Origin: Minisyncoccota bacterium
Lineage (GTDB): Bacteria > Patescibacteriota > Minisyncoccia > JAHIHE01 > JAGLIN01
DNA: 32,576 bases
Direction: 5' to 3'
Assembly (NCBI GenBank): GCA_023142995.1
Contig: JAGLIM010000006.1
Span: forward strand, 1 to 32,576
In this document: one piece after another, positions 25,967 through 32,576 of the stretch
How the letters are laid out: every line of letters starts with the position of its first letter
Position numbering within the stretch: position 1 is the stretch's first letter
Position numbers and translations under genes: made by a program
Notes under the pieces: generated by a model
Told to the model about the DNA's origin: nothing
Seen by the model: only the letters and a program-made list of their open reading frames with translations
The model's database searches: none

Positions 25967-26842
25967 ATGAATGGAAATGAAGTAAAAGAAATCTATGACT
26001 TATTTGAAAGACAGATTCCTTTTTATGAGGAATTTAGAGATATTGGTAGAGATAATCTTGAGATCATAGTTGACGAGATTGTAGCTTTTATCAGGTTTCA
26101 TCACATTAATGTTAAAAATGGTGAAATCGCAAAAGCTGTTGTTGGTATTTCAGGAGGAGTAGATTCTTCTGTTGTATTAGCACTGGTTAAAAGAGCTTTA
26201 GGTGCGGAAAATGTAATTGCAGTAAAGATGCCATATATTGGAATAAGTTCAAAGGAAAGTATATTTTATGCGAATTCTCTTGTTGAAAAATTTGGGATAC
26301 AAGATGTTCGTGAGATATCAATAAATGAAGCTGCTGATGCAATTATTGGTGGTGTTGGGAGATCTGGAGATGATCTTACTTCATTTGTCAAAGGAAATAC
26401 TATGGCAAGAATGAGAATGTCTATTCTCTATGCTATAGCTGGAGCAAGTGGTGGCAGAGTTATTGATACTTGCAACGTGACTGAAATCCGTATGGGTTAT
26501 TATACTAAACATGGAGATGGTGCTAGTGATCATAATCCTGTAGGAAATCTGTATAAAACCTGGGTTTGGGATCTTGCAAAGTTTCTTGAAGTTCCTCAAA
26601 AGATCATTGACAGGGCTCCTTCTCCTGAATTAGAAGAAGGGCAAACTGATGAGGATGATATGAAGATCACTTATAGGGCCTTGGATCTGCTTTTATATCT
26701 TATGTATGACAAAGGTATAAGCAAACAAGACTTAATTAAGGATTATTATTTTCCAGAAGAGGTGATCGATATGGTTATCGGAAAAATAAGAGGAAGCGAA
26801 CATAAGAGACATCTTGCACCTGTTTGCAAGATCGATCTGTAA
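25967..26842 (+). CDS. nadE: NH3-dependent NAD+ synthetase
   Basis: VVGISGGVDSSVVLALV, GNTMARMRMSILYAIA, CNVTEIRMGYYTKHGDGASDHNPVGNLYKTWVWDLAKFL, PSPELEEGQTDEDDM. Confidence 0.96.
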   Translation: MNGNEVKEIYDLFERQIPFYEEFRDIGRDNLEIIVDEIVAFIRFHHINVKNGEIAKAVVGISGGVDSSVVLALVKRALGAENVIAVKMPYIGISSKESIFYANSLVEKFGIQDVREISINEAADAIIGGVGRSGDDLTSFVKGNTMARMRMSILYAIAGASGGRVIDTCNVTEIRMGYYTKHGDGASDHNPVGNLYKTWVWDLAKFLEVPQKIIDRAPSPELEEGQTDEDDMKITYRALDLLLYLMYDKGISKQDLIKDYYFPEEVIDMVIGKIRGSEHKRHLAPVCKIDL

Positions 26843-26880
26843 AGAATATTGAATAAATTTATTTCCATGGAGGTGAATTA

Positions 26881-27777
26881 ATGGCAATCCAAATACAATC
26901 AGCTTCATTTGTCATTGAAGATGTTGACTGCAATCAAGGATGTAAATTTTGCGTTGCAAGAATGACATTTTCTCCTAAAGTTAAAGAGTTTGATGAGGAG
27001 AAATATCTCAAAAAGATGAAGAGAGTATTGAAATATGTAAAAAGTGGTGGTGCTCAAACAGCAATTATTACCAGCAAAGGAGAAACTCTTCTTTCAAGCA
27101 AAAGCTATCTCTTGAAGGCCATTGGTCTTTTAGAGAAAGATTTTGGTCAGATCGATCTTCATACTAACGGCTCTTTGCTTACCAGAGAAATGGCCGAAAG
27201 TTTCTATGATGCTGGTCTTACTAATATAACGCTGTCCGTTCCAAGTTTGGATAAAGATAGTTTGGTAAGTATTACTGAAGGTTTTGTGGACTATAAAAAC
27301 ATTATCGCTTTTTGCAGAAATGTTGGTTTGGCGGTTCGTTTAAGCTGTGTCACAAATAAGCAAGGTGTCAAAGATCTTGATTCTATGCTTGAATATATAG
27401 AGAAGGCAAAGCTGATGGGAGCTCATCAAATTGTTTTTAGAGAACTATGGATTCCTGAAAATTCAAAGAAGAATAATCCAGAAGTTTATAAATGGAGTAA
27501 AGAAAATTTTGTCCCGCTTGGAAAATTTAGAGAATATGTAGAGTTACTCAATGAAGAAGGAAAGGCTCATTACATATTTACCCTTCCTTGGGGAGAAAAA
27601 GTCTATGACATAGAAGGAATGAATATTACTTGCGCAACCTGTACGACAAATTATTATAATTCAGGATCGTGCGGTGATGACAGTACAAATGTCAGCAACA
27701 CTATAAAAAGCGTTGTACTCCTTCCAGATGGTCATTTATATTCCAGTTGGGAACTTGGAGGGTCAATGATCTTCTAG
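26881..27777 (+). CDS. radical SAM protein of unknown function in NAD operon
   Basis: DCNQGCKFC (CxxxCxxC), LHTNGSLL, LSVPSLDKDSL; C-terminal Cys cluster CATCTTNYYNSGSC. Confidence 0.88.
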   Translation: MAIQIQSASFVIEDVDCNQGCKFCVARMTFSPKVKEFDEEKYLKKMKRVLKYVKSGGAQTAIITSKGETLLSSKSYLLKAIGLLEKDFGQIDLHTNGSLLTREMAESFYDAGLTNITLSVPSLDKDSLVSITEGFVDYKNIIAFCRNVGLAVRLSCVTNKQGVKDLDSMLEYIEKAKLMGAHQIVFRELWIPENSKKNNPEVYKWSKENFVPLGKFREYVELLNEEGKAHYIFTLPWGEKVYDIEGMNITCATCTTNYYNSGSCGDDSTNVSNTIKSVVLLPDGHLYSSWELGGSMIF

Positions 27778-27854
27778 TATAGTATTGATCAAACCTGAGA
27801 ACTTGTTCAAGTTTTCAGGGGGAAACATCTATTTTATCTTTTGAGGTGGCAAGA

Positions 27855-28751
27855 ATGAGAATTGGGATTGTATATGACTCGCATAAAAAAGAAGCAAGAA
27901 AGCTTGCTTTAGAAGTTGATAACTGTTTGCGAGAAAAGGTTGAAGAAGTTTCTGTTTACGCTGAAGAGGTGTTTCTGGAATTGGATAACAGTATAGTAAG
28001 AACTTTCACAGAAGTAATCACTTTCGGTGGAGATGGACTTGTTCTGCATATAGCGAACAAAGTTGCTCCTTTTGGAATCGGAATGCTAAGAGTTAATTTT
28101 GGAGAAGTTGGCTTTTTAACCAACGTGGAATCAAATGAAGTGTTTCCTGAACTGAATAATTTTCTTGAGGGTAAATATAAAGAAGTTGAAAGAGTTCGAA
28201 TGCAGGGAACAGTCAAGAGAGGTGTGGTCATTGATGAAATAAAAAAAGAAGTGACTGGAGGAAAAGTAAAATCAAGACTTGATTCTCTAAACGAACTTTA
28301 TACCGGTGGCATAACAAGTACTGTTTTCTTGAGACTAATAGTTGTCGGAAAAGAATCTTTTGAGGTTACAACAAAAGGAGACGGAGCGATATTTTCTTCT
28401 CGGACGGGGTCAACAGGTTACAACCTTAATGCTGGAGGTCCAGTATTGCATACTGATTTGGTTTTTGCTGTTACAGCAAGTAATGGACTGTTTAGCTATA
28501 AGGCACCAATGCCTAATAGCAAACTTGTAAACGAGAATTCATTTGTTCTAGAGACTGGTTTTCTAGAGACTGGATTTAAAATACTTGTTCAAGTAACTAG
28601 GCAATGGAAAAAAAATATGCCTTATCTGATAGCGGATGCTGATTCGAAATTCAAGCTTTTGGAGGGTGATGTTGTTCTGATAGAGAGATCGCCACAAAGT
28701 ACGATATTTCTAGAAAGAGAGAGGGAAGCAGAGAAATGGAAGATATTATGA
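27855..28751 (+). CDS. nadK: NAD kinase
   Basis: EVITFGGDGLVLHIA, GIGMLRVNFGEVGFLTN, SSRTGSTGYNLNAGGPVL; SD GAGGTG favours ATG at 27855. Confidence 0.92.
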   Translation: MRIGIVYDSHKKEARKLALEVDNCLREKVEEVSVYAEEVFLELDNSIVRTFTEVITFGGDGLVLHIANKVAPFGIGMLRVNFGEVGFLTNVESNEVFPELNNFLEGKYKEVERVRMQGTVKRGVVIDEIKKEVTGGKVKSRLDSLNELYTGGITSTVFLRLIVVGKESFEVTTKGDGAIFSSRTGSTGYNLNAGGPVLHTDLVFAVTASNGLFSYKAPMPNSKLVNENSFVLETGFLETGFKILVQVTRQWKKNMPYLIADADSKFKLLEGDVVLIERSPQSTIFLEREREAEKWKIL

Positions 28752-28764
28752 ATGATTGGAGGAT

Positions 28765-29319
28765 ATGATGAAAGATAGAATTATAGGACAAGGAAGTCAT
28801 TTGAAGCTAGTAGAGATTAATTGGATTGATGACGAGGGAAATAAAAGAAAATGGGAAGCTGTTAAAAGAATGACTACTGGTACGGGTATTGTATCTGTTA
28901 TGGCAATTACTGATGAAAGCGAAATCATTTTTGTTAGTCAGTATCGTCCTCCAGTTGGAGGAGAAGTGATTGAATTCCCAGCTGGTCTTTGTGATCAAAA
29001 AGGCGAAGCGTTGGAAGAAACAGCCCTGAGAGAATTGCAAGAGGAAACTGGATATCGGGCCAAAAAGATTGAAAAACTTTTTGCTGGTCCTGTTTCCGCT
29101 GGACTTTCTTTTGAGTTTCTAACTGTTTTTTGGGCCACAGATCTTGAATTTGTCGGCAAGAAAGATGGACGAGAAGAAAGAGGGATTACTGTTTATAAAA
29201 TCCCATTTAAAGAAGCAGATGAATGGCTTCGTGGTATGGAAAAAAAAGGTATGCTTGTAGACGTCAAATTGTGGGCGCGTATAAGCTATATCAAAGATAT
29301 TTTGAGTGTTGCAGATTAG
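28765..29319 (+). CDS. Nudix hydrolase, ADP-ribose pyrophosphatase-like
   Basis: Nudix box GEALEETALRELQEETGY; EFPAGLCD; SD ggagg before ATG at 28765. Confidence 0.9.
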   Translation: MMKDRIIGQGSHLKLVEINWIDDEGNKRKWEAVKRMTTGTGIVSVMAITDESEIIFVSQYRPPVGGEVIEFPAGLCDQKGEALEETALRELQEETGYRAKKIEKLFAGPVSAGLSFEFLTVFWATDLEFVGKKDGREERGITVYKIPFKEADEWLRGMEKKGMLVDVKLWARISYIKDILSVAD

Positions 29320-29355
29320 TTTGTGGCGCTAAATTTTCAGGAGGATGATAGTAAG

Positions 29356-29832
29356 ATGAAAAGAATAGGATTGGTAGTAGCAAGAATGCAACCATTACAT
29401 CTCGGGCATATTTCTTTGATAGAAACAGCCATACGAGGGAACGATGAGATTGTGATTTGCATTGGATCTGCTCAAAAAGCTGAGCCTCTTCCTATAGAGG
29501 AACGGCGAGAGAGGATAGCTGAGAAACTTAATTCTCTTGGATATGACACAGGGCTATATAGAATCTTTGAATTGGATGATATTGAGTCTGACGAAGAATG
29601 GCCTTTGTATTTGAAGAATGGATGTGAAATCACGGACGGAACCGAAAACACTTTTTACACTTCGGACAGTCTGCCGGAAAGCTATCTGAAAGCAATGAGA
29701 GATCTTGGCTTTCGGATAAGAACTATTGAAAGAGGTTCGTTTGATTACGAAGCTTCTAACGGTATGGTTTATAAAGTATCTTCAGCAACGAAGATTAGGG
29801 AGATTTGTAAAAGGCTTGGTTTGAGAGTATAG
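29356..29832 (+). CDS. nadM: nicotinamide-nucleotide adenylyltransferase (NadM-type)
   Basis: GLVVARMQPLHLGHISLIETA, IGSAQKAEPLPIEERRERI, KVSSATKIREI; SD AGGAGG before ATG at 29356. Confidence 0.85.
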   Translation: MKRIGLVVARMQPLHLGHISLIETAIRGNDEIVICIGSAQKAEPLPIEERRERIAEKLNSLGYDTGLYRIFELDDIESDEEWPLYLKNGCEITDGTENTFYTSDSLPESYLKAMRDLGFRIRTIERGSFDYEASNGMVYKVSSATKIREICKRLGLRV

Positions 29833-29856
29833 GAACAGAATGTAGGAGGAATATAT

Positions 29857-31323
29857 ATGATGGATATAAATAATTGGGAATACGATGAACAAAAGACACG
29901 ACCAGGCGATCCGTTGATTGCCGACAAGTATCATTTCACTCAAATAAAAACAATTTGGGCATTAGGATTTTCTGAAGTCAAAACAGTTCATGATTGTTTT
30001 GTCAGAAGAACTCCTTTTGGTAGCTATCTGCTGGTGAATGGAATTGAAAGAGTGATAAAGCATCTGCATAATTTTAGATTTACTGCTGAAGATATTGAAG
30101 CAATAAGTTTAATGGATCCGCTCAGTTTAACGCCAAAGTATGATGGATATCTTGACTATCTTGCAAATCTTCGATTTAAAGGAGATGTATGGGCCATTCC
30201 GGAGGGAAATTTAGCTTTTCCAAAAGAACCCATTTTGAGAGTTGAGGGCAATTGGGCTGAAACATGGATGGTTGAAAGTGCGATCTTGAAAGCGGTTGAT
30301 GATGCTTCTTTGATTGCAACTTATGCGTCAAGGGTAAAAGAGGCGGCAGGTCGAGTTCCATCATTTGATTTTGGTTTAAGAAGATCAAAAGGTGACGGGG
30401 CTAATGTAAGTTCTGCAAGAGCTGCTTATGTCGGAGGGTTGGATGCGACCTCGAATGGTAGAGCTGCGAGCAATCTTAAAATTCCATGGGTAGGGACAAC
30501 ATCTCATGAAGGAATTGCTGGTTTGACGGCTTTATTGGGATCAGAAGTTGACGCTTTTGTGGCTATGATGACACATAACGAAGGAAATGACGTACTCATC
30601 GCAGACACTTTTAGCACAATGTCAGGAACTGAGAATATAAAAAGAGCGGCTAAGATTGTTGGCAGACCGGTAAAAGGGGTGCGAACCGACAGTGGCGACA
30701 CAATTGGATATGCTTTTAAGATGAGGGAAAGTGATCCAAATAAAGAAGGTTTTGAAGGAATTATGCCTACTGGCGACTATACTTTTGAATTGATCCACGA
30801 GGCCATAAAAAGAGGAGCTCCGGTAACGGGATTTGCTGTTGGAGGAAAAATGGTTGCGCCATCAAATCCAACAACCGCGGGTTCTGTGTATAAGCTTGTC
30901 GCAATGAATATTGACGAAGAAATGGTTCCAGTCATCAAAATATCTGATGACGAAATCAAAACTCTTCTTCCTGATAGAAAAAATACCTGGCGAAAAGTAG
31001 ATGGTGGACAGATCATTGGCGATGTCATCGCGTCTGATAATGAAGGGAAGCCAGACGGAGAGTATGAGCCAGTTTTGGTTCAGGTAATGAGGGGAGGTAA
31101 CACTAGAAGAAGTAAGATACTCATTGAACCTAGAGATTTGCAGGACATTCAGGCATTCGCGCGGGAAAACATCGCGATGTTGCCGACAAAATATCGCCGA
31201 ATAGAAAATCCTGTGCCATATCCGGTTAGGATCAGCGATAACCTGAAAGATCTACAGAGAAAGATAATTTCAGAGATTAAAGCAAAACAAGCTCAGATTG
31301 ATGAGATTGTGATAATCCAATAA
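29857..31323 (+). CDS. pncB: nicotinate phosphoribosyltransferase (NAPRT/NAMPT family)
   Basis: FDFGLRRSKGDGANVSSARAAYVGGLDATSN, VGTTSHEG, GVRTDSGD, FAVGGKMV. Confidence 0.85.
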   Translation: MMDINNWEYDEQKTRPGDPLIADKYHFTQIKTIWALGFSEVKTVHDCFVRRTPFGSYLLVNGIERVIKHLHNFRFTAEDIEAISLMDPLSLTPKYDGYLDYLANLRFKGDVWAIPEGNLAFPKEPILRVEGNWAETWMVESAILKAVDDASLIATYASRVKEAAGRVPSFDFGLRRSKGDGANVSSARAAYVGGLDATSNGRAASNLKIPWVGTTSHEGIAGLTALLGSEVDAFVAMMTHNEGNDVLIADTFSTMSGTENIKRAAKIVGRPVKGVRTDSGDTIGYAFKMRESDPNKEGFEGIMPTGDYTFELIHEAIKRGAPVTGFAVGGKMVAPSNPTTAGSVYKLVAMNIDEEMVPVIKISDDEIKTLLPDRKNTWRKVDGGQIIGDVIASDNEGKPDGEYEPVLVQVMRGGNTRRSKILIEPRDLQDIQAFARENIAMLPTKYRRIENPVPYPVRISDNLKDLQRKIISEIKAKQAQIDEIVIIQ

Positions 31324-31336
31324 GGAGGAAGATGAA

Positions 31337-31894
31337 ATGACCAGTAGGACAATGATAAGAGGTATAATACTTGTAGTAGACGATATAGATGGGTTTCTCA
31401 AAGAAGGAATTCTTGCCGATAAGAAGAACATGGTGGTTGTTCCAGAGACAAGAAAGCTCTTGAGAAGGAAAATTTCCGAAGGATGGGAAGTTATATTCCT
31501 ATGCGATAGTCACAAAGAGGGAGATCCTGAGCTTCAAATATTTGAGGATCACTGCATGGCTGGGACAAAGGAAGCTAAGGTAGTTGATGAATTATTTGAG
31601 TTTGTCACTCCAGAGAACTATATTCCAAAGCCTGGTCATGATGGTTTTTATGGCACTAATCTGGAAGAAATCATTAAGCAGAAGAATCCAGAGAAGATAG
31701 TTGTTGTTGGTGTTTGTACGGATGTCTGTGTATTGTACACAATAATCGGTCTACGCAATATCAAATTGCCAAATCCTGATTGTCAAGTAATAGTTCCAAA
31801 AGATTGTGTTAGAGCGTTTGATGTAGCTAACACAGACGTGTGGTTTGCTCACATGAAAAATGTTTTGGATGTTCAGGTAGTTAAAAAACAGTAG
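31337..31894 (+). CDS. pncA: nicotinamidase/isochorismatase-family hydrolase
   Basis: VVDDIDGFLKEG, CDSHKEGDPELQIFEDHCMAGT, VVGVCTDVCVLYT. Confidence 0.85.
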   Translation: MTSRTMIRGIILVVDDIDGFLKEGILADKKNMVVVPETRKLLRRKISEGWEVIFLCDSHKEGDPELQIFEDHCMAGTKEAKVVDELFEFVTPENYIPKPGHDGFYGTNLEEIIKQKNPEKIVVVGVCTDVCVLYTIIGLRNIKLPNPDCQVIVPKDCVRAFDVANTDVWFAHMKNVLDVQVVKKQ

Positions 31895-31946
31895 GAAATA
31901 TAAAAGAATAAAAATAAATTAATAAAGAAATTACAAAATAAGTAAA

Positions 31947-31975
31947 AGCTATCTGCAACGCAGATAGCTCTTTTT
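31947..31975 (+). terminator. Rho-independent terminator of the nadE-pncA operon
   Basis: AGCTATCTGC-aac-GCAGATAGCT followed by cTTTTT. Confidence 0.85.
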
Positions 31976-32014
31976 ATTATCTAAAAACATGTTGATTCCA
32001 TATTCCGTTGTGTT

Positions 32015-32041
32015 GGCTCCATACTCCATGTGGAGCCTTTT
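32015..32041 (+). terminator. second hairpin/terminator
   Basis: GGCTCCA...TGGAGCC followed by TTTTG. Confidence 0.5.
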
Positions 32042-32101
32042 GTGATTTAGAAAAAATTATTTGTTTTGTGTATTATATAGTACTACTATTCTAAACTTTT
32101 C

Positions 32102-32210
32102 TGTCATCCTGAATTTATTTCAGGATCTTTTAATTACTACAATTAGCTTGTGATTTGTAGGTTAACTTAACATAAAATACAATAGATTCTGAACTAAATT
32201 CAGAATGACA
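32102..32210. repeat. composite palindromic (REP-doublet) element
   Basis: TGTCATCCTGAATTTATTTCAGGATCT ... GATTCTGAACTAAATTCAGAATGACA inverted ends. Confidence 0.7.
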
Positions 32211-32297
32211 TCTATTGTGCAGTTGTTATTCCTGAGCTAAATTTAGGACAGACCTTGAACCAAATTCAGACAAACTGGTGAATTTAGAATAATATCA

Positions 32298-32576
32298 CTA
32301 TACAACTCCCCACAAAATTGTTATTCCCATACCAAGCATAATTAACCCAGCAATCAGGTGTAAGAATTTTATTTTACTGCTTCTTAATTTTTCCAGTTTT
32401 TTAGGATCTAAGCCCTTGTAAACTCCTATAGTAATTAAGACCATTGGGGAAATAAAGATTAGATTGTAAAGTAAGAGCATCCAAAGGGCGGTGCTGAAAG
32501 TAGCAGTGTTGCCGAGCATTCCCATAACAACAATATACGGACCAGAGGTACATGGGAGCAAAAATAAACTTACCAA
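32298..32576 (-). CDS. CcdA/DsbD-like cytochrome c biogenesis membrane protein, 5'-truncated at window edge
   Basis: FLLPCTSGPYIVVMGML, multiple TM segments; ORF runs to window edge. Confidence 0.7.
   Translation of the reverse strand: MVSLFLLPCTSGPYIVVMGMLGNTATFSTALWMLLLYNLIFISPMVLITIGVYKGLDPKKLEKLRSSKIKFLHLIAGLIMLGMGITILWGVV

Overview
Low-GC bacterial window, possibly Patescibacteria/CPR-like, although taxonomy cannot be proven from sequence alone. The standard code fits: the MTase/ParB-like gene junction is an ATGA overlap, so TGA acts as a stop. Main blocks: (1) ~1.29-7.42 kb, a tightly coupled four-gene restriction/defence-like operon (C5 DNA methyltransferase, ParB-box protein, SNF2 helicase, NOV_C/DUF3883-type PD-(D/E)XK nuclease), followed by a TOTE-type primase-helicase (7.5-9.7 kb). 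(2) A GerMN-like membrane-anchored protein and a beta-carbonic-anhydrase-like protein that may use an ATT start. (3) A cobalamin riboswitch upstream of a secreted protein with prenyltransferase-like alpha/alpha repeats plus a DUF4430 domain (transcobalamin-like architecture), bracketed by two copies of a REP-like palindromic repeat. (4) A large NAD metabolism locus: NrtR-like Nudix-wHTH regulator, nadB, nadA, and later nadE, a radical SAM gene, nadK, Nudix hydrolase, nadM, pncB-like and pncA-like genes. It has four matching operator palindromes (TAGTGT-N7-ACACTA type) before nrtR, nadB and nadE. (5) Inside the NAD locus (18.8-25.4 kb), an unfamiliar cassette: degenerate protein-kinase-like protein, vWA/MIDAS protein, divergent adenylosuccinate-synthetase-like enzyme, a SAM-like/unknown protein, and a convergent 635-aa pol-beta-type nucleotidyltransferase. 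This cassette is the best candidate for an undescribed system. All family calls come from motif recognition by eye; no database search was run.
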